A stretch of 64,000 nucleotides of DNA from assembly GCF_002197665.1 (NCBI RefSeq), contig NZ_NBBJ01000001.1, positions 682,001-746,000 of the forward strand. The letters are read 5' to 3'. How positions within the stretch are numbered: position 1 is the first letter of the stretch; every line of letters starts with the position of its first letter. The stretch comes from Sphingomonas mucosissima (lineage in GTDB: Bacteria > Pseudomonadota > Alphaproteobacteria > Sphingomonadales > Sphingomonadaceae). Positions 9,520-17,936 of this stretch are shown in pieces. Position numbers and translations under genes: made by a program. The notes beneath the pieces were generated by a model. It was not told the DNA's origin, did no database searches, and was given only the letters and a program-made list of their open reading frames with translations.

Positions 9520-9867
9520 ATGACCAACCGTGTCCTGCTCGTCGAGGATGAGCCGCTTATCGCCATGATGCTCGAGGATTTTCTCGATGTGCTGGACCGG
9601 CAATGTGCTGGAACCGCCGACTGTGTCGACGCGGCAATGCCGCTGATTGAAGCCGGCGGCTTCGATTGCGCGATCCTCGACGTCAATTTGCGCGGGGGCG
9701 AGAAGAGCTGGCCCATCGCTGCCGCGCTGGCTGAGCGGCAGGTGCCTTTCGTGTTTGCGACGGGTGGTGCGGACGACATGATCGCTGACGAGTTCCGCGG
9801 ACGGCCGATCTTGCAGAAGCCGTTCACACTCGACGGCGTGGAAAAGGCGCTCGACGCGCTCGCGTAA
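9520..9867 (+). CDS. Single-domain response regulator, FAT GUY type
   Basis: A 115-residue stand-alone receiver domain with no output domain. Phospho-acceptor D54 lies in AILDVNLRGG, the acidic pair in VEDEP, and the conserved Lys in ILQKPF. The stretch FVFATGGADDMI carries the FATG motif that defines the FAT GUY family of alphaproteobacterial single-domain regulators; the Sphingomonas member SdrG acts in the general stress response. It follows cckA by 62 bases on the same strand. Whether it receives phosphate from CckA, from HWE/HisKA2 stress kinases, or acts as a phosphate sink is not shown by the sequence. Confidence 0.85.
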   Translation: MTNRVLLVEDEPLIAMMLEDFLDVLDRQCAGTADCVDAAMPLIEAGGFDCAILDVNLRGGEKSWPIAAALAERQVPFVFATGGADDMIADEFRGRPILQKPFTLDGVEKALDALA

Positions 9868-9998
9868 CAGGCATAGGCACTCGCGTGCCATCACTACGTG
9901 TAGGTTATTCTCCCGCAGGCGCGGTGGAGGCGTTGCGACGTGCAGGCGGCGGTTGCGCAGAACGCCCGCTTCCGGCTTTCCGGCGGGGAACAGAAGCC

Positions 9999-10448
9999 AT
10001 GACCAGCGCGATCAACTTTCCTCAAAGGCTGGGGATTCCTGTTCGGGTAATCGTATGCGGTGCGGCGCTGCTGCTGGGCATCGCTGGCTGCGGGGGTGCG
10101 CCGACGAAGACGCAAGCTTCGGAAAGCCTGGATGCTGATACCGCGGCCGGGACGGCAGCCCAAGGGCGCGGGGACGAGCGGGTGGGATGCGCATTGGCCC
10201 AAGCATCGCCCATTCAGCGCGTCTGCCAAATCGAGCAATCTTGGACAGATCAGGGGCTGGTGCTGACGATACGGCACCCTGACGGTGGTTTCCGCAGGCT
10301 GCGGGTGGTCGAGGACGGTCGCGGGCTGGTGGCGGCCGATGGTGCCGAACCCGCGCGGGTGACTTTGGTAAGCGAGAATGAGATCGACGTGCTGATCGGC
10401 AATGATCATTATCGGCTTCCCGCCACCCGCAGAGCCTCAGGTCAGTGA
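9999..10448 (+). CDS. Predicted lipoprotein, function unknown
   Basis: A 149-residue product. The leader runs VRVIVCGAALLLGIAGCGG with a lipobox GIAGC, so Cys31 is the expected lipidated residue. The mature part has a low-complexity Ala/Gly/Thr linker, then a compact domain with two cysteines (GCALAQASPIQRVCQIEQ) and a beta-rich C-terminus (VLTIRHPDGGFRRLRVVEDG). The ATG at 9999 is preferred over an in-frame start 38 codons earlier because GGGGA precedes it and the signal sequence then sits at the N-terminus. It overlaps the next gene by GTGA, so the two are probably co-translated. No family is recognised. Confidence 0.75.
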   Translation: MTSAINFPQRLGIPVRVIVCGAALLLGIAGCGGAPTKTQASESLDADTAAGTAAQGRGDERVGCALAQASPIQRVCQIEQSWTDQGLVLTIRHPDGGFRRLRVVEDGRGLVAADGAEPARVTLVSENEIDVLIGNDHYRLPATRRASGQ

Positions 10449-11818
10449 CAAGGATAGACGGACAGCCGATCCTCACTGCGGCGCAGATGCGCGCCGCGGA
10501 GGGCGAGGCGATTGCCGCGGGTGCCACCGTGGAAGGCTTGATGGCGCGCGCCGGACAAGCGGTGGCGGAACAGGTGCGGCGGCTCGCGGCCGGTGCCGAG
10601 GTGCTCATCGTCTGCGGGCCGGGCAACAACGGCGGGGACGGCTACGTCGCTGCCGCTGCGTTGCGCCAGAAGGGGCATGCGGTGCGGGTTGCGGCGCTCG
10701 CCGAGCCGAACACTGCGGCAGCGATGGCTGCGCGGAACGGTTGGCTCGGGTCTGTCGAGACGATGCCTGAAACCGCTGCCGCTCCCGTGATGGTCGACGC
10801 GCTGTTCGGCATCGGACTTAACCGACCGTTGAGCGAGGATGTGTGCCATGGCGTGTCCAGATTGATCCGCGCCGCGCGTCTTACCATCGCGGTTGACGTG
10901 CCCAGCGGCGTGTCGACGGACGATGGCGCGGATTTCGGCGATCTGCCTCCCGTGAGCTTGACGCTGGCGCTCGGCGCCGTGAAGCCCGCGCATGTGTTGC
11001 AGCCGTCCGCCGCACGATGCGGCGATGTGCGACTGCTCGGCATCGGCATCCAGGCTGAGAGTGCCGTCCGGGTTGCCAGCGTGCCAAAGCTCCAGGCCCC
11101 GCATGCCGGCGCCCATAAGTATTCGCGCGGTCTGGTGGCGGTGATCGCCGGCAGGATGCCGGGCGCCGCGGCGCTTGCGGCAAGCGCTGCCGGGCATGGC
11201 GGCGCAGGTTACGTCAGGCTCCTGGGGAGCGCCACGGACCGCCTCCCACACGCGATCGTGCGTCAACGGTTCAGCGCGGACGCGCTCGCGGATCCGCGCA
11301 TCGGGGCCGTGCTGGTTGGTCCGGGGCTTGGCCGTGATGAGGTTGCTAACGACCGGTTGGAGGCGGCGCTCACATGTGGGCGCGCGCTGGTCATCGACGG
11401 AGACGCTCTTCACATGTTGGGTGAGGAGCCGGCCAGGGTGCCCACCATCCTGACCCCACATGCCGGTGAGTTCGCCCACTTGTTCGGTGACCTTGGCGGC
11501 AGCAAGATCGAGCGGACGCAGGGAGCGGCGCGTAGATCGAATGCGGTGGTCGTGTTCAAAGGGGCGGACACCGTCATCGCCGCTCCGGACGGCCGCGCTG
11601 CCGTACATTTTCGTGCCCCGTCGTGGCTGGCGACCGCCGGGACCGGGGACGTTCTGGCGGGCATTATCGCCGCGCAGCTTGCCGTAGGCGCCGATATGTT
11701 CACAGCCGCTGTGAACGGCGTGTGGCTTCATGCTGAAAGCGCAAGACTTGCCGGGTCTTCGTTTATTGCTGATGATCTTGTCGCGCATGTGCCCGCGGCG
11801 TTGGGAGCGTGTTTGTGA
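10445..11818 (+). CDS. nnr: Bifunctional NAD(P)H-hydrate epimerase / ADP-dependent NAD(P)HX dehydratase
   Basis: Repairs hydrated, inactive NAD(P)H. The 457-residue product starts at GTG (10445), overlapping the previous stop by four bases. The N-terminal epimerase (YjeF_N) domain contains LTAAQMRAAE, GPGNNGGDGYVAAAALR near residues 58-74, and VDALFGIGLNRPL. The C-terminal ribokinase-like dehydratase domain contains ILTPHAGEFAHLFG, VVVFKGADTVIAAPDG and the nucleotide-binding TAGTGDVLAGIIAA. Length equals that of bacterial fused Nnr (about 450-510). The stop overlaps the next gene start by another GTGA. Confidence 0.94.
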   Translation: MTRIDGQPILTAAQMRAAEGEAIAAGATVEGLMARAGQAVAEQVRRLAAGAEVLIVCGPGNNGGDGYVAAAALRQKGHAVRVAALAEPNTAAAMAARNGWLGSVETMPETAAAPVMVDALFGIGLNRPLSEDVCHGVSRLIRAARLTIAVDVPSGVSTDDGADFGDLPPVSLTLALGAVKPAHVLQPSAARCGDVRLLGIGIQAESAVRVASVPKLQAPHAGAHKYSRGLVAVIAGRMPGAAALAASAAGHGGAGYVRLLGSATDRLPHAIVRQRFSADALADPRIGAVLVGPGLGRDEVANDRLEAALTCGRALVIDGDALHMLGEEPARVPTILTPHAGEFAHLFGDLGGSKIERTQGAARRSNAVVVFKGADTVIAAPDGRAAVHFRAPSWLATAGTGDVLAGIIAAQLAVGADMFTAAVNGVWLHAESARLAGSSFIADDLVAHVPAALGACL

Positions 11819-12999
11819 CCGAAGCGTCTACTGTCGTGCGTGTTGCGGCTCGGGGTGAGGGAGTGACCGCGGACGGCCGGCACGTGCCCTTTGCCGCGCC
11901 CGGGGATCGCCTGCTCGAGAATGGGATGATCGAAGCCGGCCCGCATCATCAGACACCGCCATGCCGACACTTTCCCGAATGTGGAGGCTGCCAGTTGCAG
12001 CACCTCGACGATGCGGCTTGGAGCCAGTTCATCGTCGATCGCATTGCCGGCGCGCTCGCTGGACAAGGCCTGTCAGCCGAGATCAGGGCGCCGGCACTGT
12101 CGCCGCCGCGCACGCGCCGGCGGGCAACCCTTCATGCCGAGCCGTCCGGACGCGTCGGCTTCGCGGTCGAGAAAAGCCATGCGATCGTGGACCTGGCCGA
12201 ATGCCATGTGCTTGCGCCTGAGCTGTTCGCGCTCGTGGCGCCTTTGCGGCGATTGATCCACGTGCTGCGGCCCCGCAGACGCTTGGATATCCATCTCACG
12301 CTTGCCGACCAAGGCGTTGATTTGCTGGTGAATGGCATCATGCCGGAGGGGCTCGCCGCGGCGGAGGCGATCACAGCCTTTGCCGAGACCAATCGCTTGG
12401 CGCGCATGGCCTTTGATGAAGGCTACGGGCCTGAGGCGAGGTGGGAGCCGGATGCCGTGACTATCACTCTGGGTGGGGTGCCGGTGCCGCTCCCACCGGC
12501 CTCCTTCCTGCAAGCGACGCGGGAGGGCGAGGCTGCGCTGGTGCAGGCGGTGAAATCAATCGTGGGAGAGGCATCGATCGTGGCGGACCTCTTCGCCGGG
12601 CTGGGAACGTTCGCATTCGCGATGCCCGGACGGGTGTACGCGGCAGAGGCGGGCCGGGAGGCGATCATGGCGCTGAAGGCAGCGGCGGCGCGGTCGCATC
12701 GTCAGGTTTTTACCGAGCATCGCGATCTGTACCGTCGGCCTCTGACGCCAGCCGAACTCGATCGCTTTGGCGCGATCGTGATCGATCCGCCGCGCGCCGG
12801 CGCCAAGGAACAGGCGGAGGCACTTGCCGCATCGCGGGCGCCACGCCTCGCCTATGTGTCGTGCAACCCCAGCAGCTTTGCGCGGGACGTCAAGGTGATA
12901 ACGGAGGGCGGTTGGCAGATCGACTGGATTCAGCCGGTGGGCCAGTTCCGATGGTCGACCCATGTGGAACTGGCCGCGAGCCTCAGCCGCAACTCCTGA
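11815..12999 (+). CDS. 23S rRNA m5U methyltransferase-like protein (RlmD/TrmA family)
   Basis: A 394-residue class I SAM methyltransferase expected to form 5-methyluridine in RNA. Near residues 45-60 lies an Fe-S cluster motif, CRHFPECGGCQLQHLD, as in RlmD/RumA. The SAM-binding motif is VADLFAGLGTFAFAM, then IDPPRAGAKEQ, and the catalytic nucleophile Cys is in YVSCNPSSFARD. There is no obvious full TRAM domain, but the short N-terminal segment (STVVRVAARGEGVTADGRHV) resembles its start. The GTG at 11815, overlapping the nnr stop by GTGA, is preferred over a GTG six bases earlier. The exact target uridine is inferred, not shown. Confidence 0.88.
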   Translation: MTEASTVVRVAARGEGVTADGRHVPFAAPGDRLLENGMIEAGPHHQTPPCRHFPECGGCQLQHLDDAAWSQFIVDRIAGALAGQGLSAEIRAPALSPPRTRRRATLHAEPSGRVGFAVEKSHAIVDLAECHVLAPELFALVAPLRRLIHVLRPRRRLDIHLTLADQGVDLLVNGIMPEGLAAAEAITAFAETNRLARMAFDEGYGPEARWEPDAVTITLGGVPVPLPPASFLQATREGEAALVQAVKSIVGEASIVADLFAGLGTFAFAMPGRVYAAEAGREAIMALKAAAARSHRQVFTEHRDLYRRPLTPAELDRFGAIVIDPPRAGAKEQAEALAASRAPRLAYVSCNPSSFARDVKVITEGGWQIDWIQPVGQFRWSTHVELAASLSRNS

Positions 13000-13008
13000 T
13001 ACGCCGTC

Positions 13009-13854
13009 TTAAATGTCGGCGGTAAGGCGCCCGTAAAGCTCAGGGCGGCGATCGCGGAAGAAGCCGAAGGCGGCGCGGTGGCGCTTCACGCGATCTAGGT
13101 CGAGCGTGGCGGTGATCACGCCTTCCTCGTCGCGGCCGAGCTCTGCCACGATGTCCCCGCGTTCATCGCAGATGAAGCTGGTGCCGTAGAAGGTCTGGTC
13201 ATGCTCCGTGCCGATGCGGTTGGCGGCAACCACCGGGACGACGTTGGACACGGCGTGCCCGACCATGGCGCGGCGCCAAAGGCGGGCGGTGTCGAGCGAG
13301 GTGTCGTGGGGTTCGCTGCCGATGGCGGTGGGGTAGAACAGGACCTGGGCGCCCATCAGCATCATCGCGCGCGCGGTTTCCGGGTACCATTGATCCCAGC
13401 AGATGCCCACGCCGAGCTTTGCCGGGCCGTCCCACACCTTGAACCCGGTATTGCCGGGGCGGAAGTAGAACTTCTCTTCGTAACCGGGGCCGTCGGGAAT
13501 GTGGCTCTTGCGGTAGACGCCCTGGACCTGGCCGTCAGGGCCGATCATCGCGAGGCTGTTGTAATGGTGCGGGCCGTCAGCCTCGAAAAAGCTGGCGGGA
13601 ATCGAGACGTTTAGCTCCGATGCCAGAGACTGCATGGCAAGTACGGCCGGGTGCTCCGCCGTCGGCTTGGCGTTGGCGAACAGGCCCTCATCCTCGATGC
13701 GACAGAAATATTCGCCTTCGAAAAGCTCGGGCGGGAGGATCACCTGGGCGCCCTTCGCTGCGGCTTCGCGCACGAGGCGGGAGACGTTGGCGATGTTCGC
13801 ATCCATGTCAGCGGAGAAGGCGAGCTGCAGCGCGGCGACGGTGATTTCGGTCAT
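13009..13854 (-). CDS. aguB: N-carbamoylputrescine amidase
   Basis: Nitrilase-superfamily amidohydrolase that converts N-carbamoylputrescine to putrescine, CO2 and ammonia in polyamine synthesis from agmatine. The 281-residue product has the Glu-Lys-Cys triad at E43 (PPELFEGEYF), K116 (YRKSHIPDGPGY) and C152 (GVGICWDQWYPE). The block FRPGNTGFKVWD and the segment SEPHDTSLDT are characteristic of this subfamily. The Met at 13854 is chosen; a start eight codons upstream adds only an unusual Ser/Pro leader. The partner agmatine deiminase gene is not in the window. It is convergent with the methyltransferase gene, only nine bases apart. Confidence 0.92.
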   Translation of the reverse strand: MTEITVAALQLAFSADMDANIANVSRLVREAAAKGAQVILPPELFEGEYFCRIEDEGLFANAKPTAEHPAVLAMQSLASELNVSIPASFFEADGPHHYNSLAMIGPDGQVQGVYRKSHIPDGPGYEEKFYFRPGNTGFKVWDGPAKLGVGICWDQWYPETARAMMLMGAQVLFYPTAIGSEPHDTSLDTARLWRRAMVGHAVSNVVPVVAANRIGTEHDQTFYGTSFICDERGDIVAELGRDEEGVITATLDLDRVKRHRAAFGFFRDRRPELYGRLTADI

Positions 13855-14001
13855 GCGCGGCCATGTAGGGGATGACACCGATGCTCGCCACCCTCCGTTG
13901 TAAACGCGGCCTCGCCATGGTGCGGCACGGCCTCAAGCGATGCACAGGTGGCCTGGCGGCGGCGCAAACCGGCCGCGCCGCCGATCAGCATGGCCACATG
14001 A

Positions 14002-14784
14002 TCAAAAGATCGTGTAGCCGCCGTCGATCGTGAAGGTATCGCCGGTGTGAAAGCGCGAGGCGTCGGAGGCGAGATAGACGGCGATGCCGCCGAAATCCTC
14101 CGGCTCGCCCCAGCGGCGCATGGGGACGCGCGAGATAACCTTTTCGTTGAAGCGGTCGTTGCCCTGCGCGCGCGACGTCATGTCGGTGGCAATCCAGCCG
14201 GGGAGGATGGCGTTGGCGCGAATGCCGTAGCGGGCATATTCAACCGCGAGGCCACGCATCATCGGGAGCAGCGCGCCCTTGGTGGCGGCATAGGCCTGGT
14301 TGCGCGGCGCGCCATGCACGGCGGATGTGGAAGAGGTGGCGAGGAGCGAGCCGCCGAGATCGCCGGCCTTGCCGCGCGCGACCATGTGGCGGGCGGCGGC
14401 GCGCAGCGTCCAGAACACGCCATCGAGGTTCACGGCGAGGACGCGGCGCCACAGCTCCGTCGACATGGTGTCGAAGCTTTCCGCACCTTCGCCGATACCG
14501 GCATTGGCAGCGACAAAATCGAGCCGACCCAGCGTGTCCACCGCGCGGGCGACGCCGGCGTTCACCGCCTCTTCGTCTGCCACGTCGACCCGCTCGACGA
14601 GGATGCGGGTGCCGTGGGCGGACAGCCGCTCCTGCGCGGCGGCGTTCTTGGTGGGATTGTTGCCCCAGATCACGACGTCGCCGCCGGCCTGCGCCAAAGC
14701 GTCCGCCATGCCGATGCCGATCCCGCCGTTGCCGCCGGTGATCAGCGCCACCCGGCCGCTGAGGTCGAAGGGTGAATAGGCCAT
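14002..14784 (-). CDS. SDR family NAD(P)-dependent oxidoreductase
   Basis: A 260-residue classical short-chain dehydrogenase. The cofactor site is ITGGNGGIGIGMA, the structural NAG motif is VAANAGIG, and the catalytic pair is in YAATKGALLP after the active-site Ser segment ATSSTSAVHGAP. The C-terminus GDTFTIDGGYTIF is the usual SDR end. The start at MAYSPFDLSG is chosen; the reading frame stays open far upstream but that part is low-complexity Pro/Ser/Arg sequence crossing an intergenic palindrome. The substrate is not predictable. It is transcribed alone, with intergenic DNA on both sides. Confidence 0.88.
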   Translation of the reverse strand: MAYSPFDLSGRVALITGGNGGIGIGMADALAQAGGDVVIWGNNPTKNAAAQERLSAHGTRILVERVDVADEEAVNAGVARAVDTLGRLDFVAANAGIGEGAESFDTMSTELWRRVLAVNLDGVFWTLRAAARHMVARGKAGDLGGSLLATSSTSAVHGAPRNQAYAATKGALLPMMRGLAVEYARYGIRANAILPGWIATDMTSRAQGNDRFNEKVISRVPMRRWGEPEDFGGIAVYLASDASRFHTGDTFTIDGGYTIF

Positions 14785-14948
14785 GATCCGCTCTCCTGTT
14801 GTGTTTTCGAGGGGAGCGTAGCCGCGGATCGGGGGCCTAGGCGAGTCTGATCCGGCGGGCGTGATCTGCCTGCATGGCGAGGGCCTTGATGTGATGGGGG
14901 CGAGGGCATCGTCTTTGAGGTGACGTGCGCTCGCGGGACCTGCGCGTA

Positions 14949-14975
14949 TGGATCCCCGCCTTCGCGGGGATGACG
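14949..14975. repeat. REP-like palindrome (GGATCCCCG...CGGGGATGACG type)
   Basis: TGGATCCCCGCC followed by TTCGCGGGGATGACG forms a short hairpin (ATCCCCGC / GCGGGGAT). The same ends (TGGAT...ATGACG) recur near 32.35, 45.55, 45.60 and 45.68 kb, so this is a dispersed intergenic palindrome family in this genome. Confidence 0.75.
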
Positions 14976-15023
14976 GGGTTGGAGCGGCGCGCGCGCCCTT
15001 GGCAGGTTCGGCGCCTTCCCGCT

Positions 15024-15048
15024 GGCCCCCGGGGCTTTGCCGGGGGCC
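15024..15048 (-). terminator. Strong hairpin downstream of the permease gene
   Basis: GGCCCCCGG and CCGGGGGCC flank a seven-base loop, ending eight bases beyond the permease stop codon. It lacks a U-run, so it may act as a 3'-end stabiliser or a factor-aided terminator. Confidence 0.5.
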
Positions 15049-15055
15049 GAGGGGC

Positions 15056-16462
15056 TCAGCGGGCTGCGCCTGCCACGCTGCGACGGCGGCCGAAGCCGAA
15101 GTAGATCGCGAGGCCGACCACCTGGGCGAGCACGAAGTAGAGCTGGGTGGTGCTGGGCAGGCTGTAGAAGAGATAGGCGCAGCCGAAGATGGCAATGAAG
15201 CCGACCAGCGCGGCGGCGGGAACGCGGAACTTGCGCTCCGCTTCAGGCGCGCGGCGGCGCATGATCAGCATGCAGCCGGCGACGGCGCCGAATGCGACCA
15301 GCGTGCCGGCATTCGCCAGCGCGGCGAGCTCGTTCAGTGGGATGAGGCCGGCGAGCACCGCGACGATCGCCGCCGTGAACAGGGTGACGCGGGTGGGCGA
15401 CCCGCGTTCGGACACGCGGGCGAGGCTGCGCGGGAGGAGGCCGTCGCGTGCCATGACGAAGAAGATCCGGCTTTGCCCGTAGAAGAAGGCGAGGATCACG
15501 GTCGGCAGCGCGATCACGGCGGAAACGGCGAGGTAGCGTGCCGCCCAGGGATGCTGAAGCTCACGCAGGATGAGCGCGAGCGGCTCCGGGCTGTTCGCAA
15601 AGGAGGTGTAGGACAAGGCGCCGATCGCGGCGGCGGCGACCGCCATGTAGATCAGGACGCACAGCACCATCGAGCCGACGATGCCGATCGACAAGTCACG
15701 CGCCGGGTTCTTGGTTTCCTCGGCCGCCGTGGCGATCGCATCGAAGCCGTAGAAGGCGAAGAAGATGATCGCGGCGGCAGCCATCACGCCGCGCTCGACG
15801 CCATCGGCCGTGACGGTTTTGCCGAAGCCGAAAGGCATGAACGGATCGAAGTTCGCGCTGTCAAAGGCGGGAAGCGTGACGGCGACGAACACCACCAGCG
15901 CCGCCAGCTTCACCAGCACCAGCACGGCATTGAGCGTCGCGCTTTCGCGGGTGCCCAGGATCAGGAGCCCGGCCACGACAAAGATGATCGCGACAGCGGG
16001 AATGTTGACGATGCCGCCAAGCTCCGGTCCCTGCATCAACGCCATGGGCACGCCCAGACCTTCGTGGAGCAGCGGCGCGGCATAGCCGGACCAGCCCACC
16101 GCAACGGCGCTCACCACCAGCGAGTATTCCAGGATGAGGCTCCAGCCGACCACCCAGGCAAACAGCTCCCCGATGACGACATAGGAATAGGTGTAGGCGC
16201 TGCCCGAGGCGGGGATCATGGTCGCCATTTCGGCATAAGCGAGCGCGGCACAGGCGCAGATCAGCCCGGCGATCACGAACGACAGCGTGACGCTGGGCCC
16301 CGCCTTGTCGGCGCCGACGCCGATCAGCGTCAGGATGCCCGTGCCGACGATCGCGCCGACGCCGAGCGCGATCAGGTGCGGCCACGACAGGCTCTTGGTC
16401 AGGCGGTGTTCCGCGCTGACCTCCAGATGCGAATCGACCGACTTTCGGGAATTCCAGCTCAC
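15056..16462 (-). CDS. APC-family amino acid permease
   Basis: A 468-residue inner-membrane transporter with about 12 hydrophobic helices. The first helix region has GVGAIVGTGILTLIGVGADKAGP, the typical APC unwound-helix motif (GAIVGTGIF-like), followed by SFVIAGLICACAALAYAEMA and PASGSAYTYSY, the conserved APC signatures. It is closest in look to the cationic amino acid transporter (CAT/YfnA) branch. The GTG at 16462 is selected because GGGGAGAAAATC precedes it directly; longer versions add an Arg-rich leader with no membrane character. The amino acid substrate is unknown. It is divergent from the thioesterase gene across 256 bases. Confidence 0.88.
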   Translation of the reverse strand: MSWNSRKSVDSHLEVSAEHRLTKSLSWPHLIALGVGAIVGTGILTLIGVGADKAGPSVTLSFVIAGLICACAALAYAEMATMIPASGSAYTYSYVVIGELFAWVVGWSLILEYSLVVSAVAVGWSGYAAPLLHEGLGVPMALMQGPELGGIVNIPAVAIIFVVAGLLILGTRESATLNAVLVLVKLAALVVFVAVTLPAFDSANFDPFMPFGFGKTVTADGVERGVMAAAAIIFFAFYGFDAIATAAEETKNPARDLSIGIVGSMVLCVLIYMAVAAAAIGALSYTSFANSPEPLALILRELQHPWAARYLAVSAVIALPTVILAFFYGQSRIFFVMARDGLLPRSLARVSERGSPTRVTLFTAAIVAVLAGLIPLNELAALANAGTLVAFGAVAGCMLIMRRRAPEAERKFRVPAAALVGFIAIFGCAYLFYSLPSTTQLYFVLAQVVGLAIYFGFGRRRSVAGAAR

Positions 16463-16718
16463 GATTTTCTCCCCAGCCGCGCTGTGCCGTTCGGCGCGGC
16501 CTCCTCCCGTTGCATGATGCTGACGCGTGCGATTTTTCGCGACAGTGCGGTGCGGTGTAGCGCGGCGGCCGCGCACGGCAATGGTGACGGGGGCGTTGGC
16601 GAGGGCATGATGTCACTTTTGTGCGTGCCGTGGCGCAGGCGCTGCGCGCCGATCGAAATCGCCGTCCTGACATTTCGGCTGGCTGGACAGGCCGAAGCGA
16701 ACCTGTGATCGAAGCGGC

Positions 16719-17531
16719 ATGACCCCAAGGTTCCTTGACGTCGAACAGACGCCCGATCCCACCGTGTTTCGCCTTCACGTCACCGATCGCGTGTGCGTTG
16801 GTCCGCCGGGCAATGTCTTCATGTTCGGCGGCGTGGGGTTAGGCGCGGCCACGATCGCGGCGGAGCGCGCGACCGGGCGCAGCGTGATCTGGTCCACGGC
16901 GCAGTTCGTTTCCTATGCGCGGGTCGGCGACATGCTGGACCTGTCGGTGGAGGTGCTGTCGGGCGGGCGCAACATCAGCCAGGTCCGCGTGGTGGGCACC
17001 GACAAGGGCAAGCTGGTGATCTCGGTGAACGCGGCGCTGGGCGATCGCGAAGGGCTGCCATCGGCGCAATGGGTGACGCCGCCCGACATGCCGCCACCCG
17101 AGGAATGCAAGACGCGGCAGTTATGGCCGGTGCAGGATGCCAAGCTGATGGATCGGCTCGACGTGCGGCTGGCGCCGGGGCGCTATGGCGCGGTGCCGCT
17201 GGACGGCAATCCCTCGGCCGATGGCCGCATGGTGGTGTGGATCCGTACCAAGGAAGGCGCGCCCATCGATGCGAGCCTGCTGGCGATCTTTGCCGATTTC
17301 GTGCCCTCGGGCCTCGCCTCCGCTTTTGGGCGGCGTGGCGGGGGCAACAGTCTCGACAATACCTTGCGGATCGCACGCATCGTCCCGACCGAGTGGGTGC
17401 TGTGCGATGTGAAGATCAGCGCGGCGAGCCGGGGCTTTGGCCATGGCGCGATCCATATGTTCGCCGAGGATGGGACGATGATGGCGAGCGGGAGCCAGTC
17501 GGCGATCCTGCGCTTCATGGACCCGGCCTGA
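16719..17531 (+). CDS. Acyl-CoA thioesterase, TesB-like double hotdog
   Basis: A 270-residue protein with two hotdog repeats. The first (residues ~20-110) contains FGGVGLGAATIAAERATGR and the helix-strand pattern of TesB N-terminal domains; the second (about 150-265) contains MVVWIRTKEGAPIDASLLAI and ends GHGAIHMFAEDGTMMASGSQ, the conserved TesB-like C-terminal block with the Asp and Ser/Gln of the active site. It should hydrolyse acyl-CoA to free acid and CoA. The natural substrate is unknown. Similar proteins are frequent in actinobacterial and sphingomonad lipid and aromatic catabolism. Confidence 0.82.
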   Translation: MTPRFLDVEQTPDPTVFRLHVTDRVCVGPPGNVFMFGGVGLGAATIAAERATGRSVIWSTAQFVSYARVGDMLDLSVEVLSGGRNISQVRVVGTDKGKLVISVNAALGDREGLPSAQWVTPPDMPPPEECKTRQLWPVQDAKLMDRLDVRLAPGRYGAVPLDGNPSADGRMVVWIRTKEGAPIDASLLAIFADFVPSGLASAFGRRGGGNSLDNTLRIARIVPTEWVLCDVKISAASRGFGHGAIHMFAEDGTMMASGSQSAILRFMDPA

Positions 17532-17598
17532 TTTGTCCGCCTGAGTCCCCGGCGCCGCTCCGGCAGCGCGGTTCGCCCGCGCCGCCGGGGATCGGCCC

Positions 17599-17784
17599 TC
17601 AGCTGGGGTGCGCTTCGGCTTCGCCTTCGCCGCCGCCGGATGAGTTGCCGCCGGCCTCTTCGTCGGACTTTTCCGCGGCGTTCTGATATGCGGCGCTTTC
17701 GTCAGCGATGCCGGCATCCTGGCTGCGCTGGGCCGCTTCCTGGAAATCGCTGGGTTTGGGCTCTTCGGGCTTGTGGTCTGCCAT
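17599..17784 (-). CDS. Small acidic hydrophilic protein, function unknown
   Basis: A 61-residue product starting MADHKPEEPKPSDFQEAAQ. It has no hydrophobic segment, is rich in Glu, Ala, Ser and Gly, and ends in a Gly/Ser/Glu-rich tail (EEAGGNSSGGGEGEAEA). It is probably intrinsically disordered. The Met at 17784 is preceded on the minus strand by GGAGA; a longer frame starting 18 codons earlier would add a non-acidic leader. Such small charged proteins are often stress related in sphingomonads, but that is only inference. Confidence 0.55.
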   Translation of the reverse strand: MADHKPEEPKPSDFQEAAQRSQDAGIADESAAYQNAAEKSDEEAGGNSSGGGEGEAEAHPS

Positions 17785-17936
17785 GATGGTCTCCGTTGCT
17801 GATGACGTGTCAACGCACGGGCGGGCTGCTGGCTTCATGACACGGGCGGTCTCGTCGCGGCGACTTTTTGAGAATTGCGCGCGTTCCCGTTAGGGCGGCG
17901 CTTTCATCCCTCGTGCCGTGTTCAGGGCTTTTCTTC

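Noticed and set aside
14948..16708. 586-codon plus-strand frame opposite the permease
   Set aside because: It is rich in Arg, Gly, Asp and His, with no motif, and the permease frame on the other strand has clear APC motifs and a good ribosome site.
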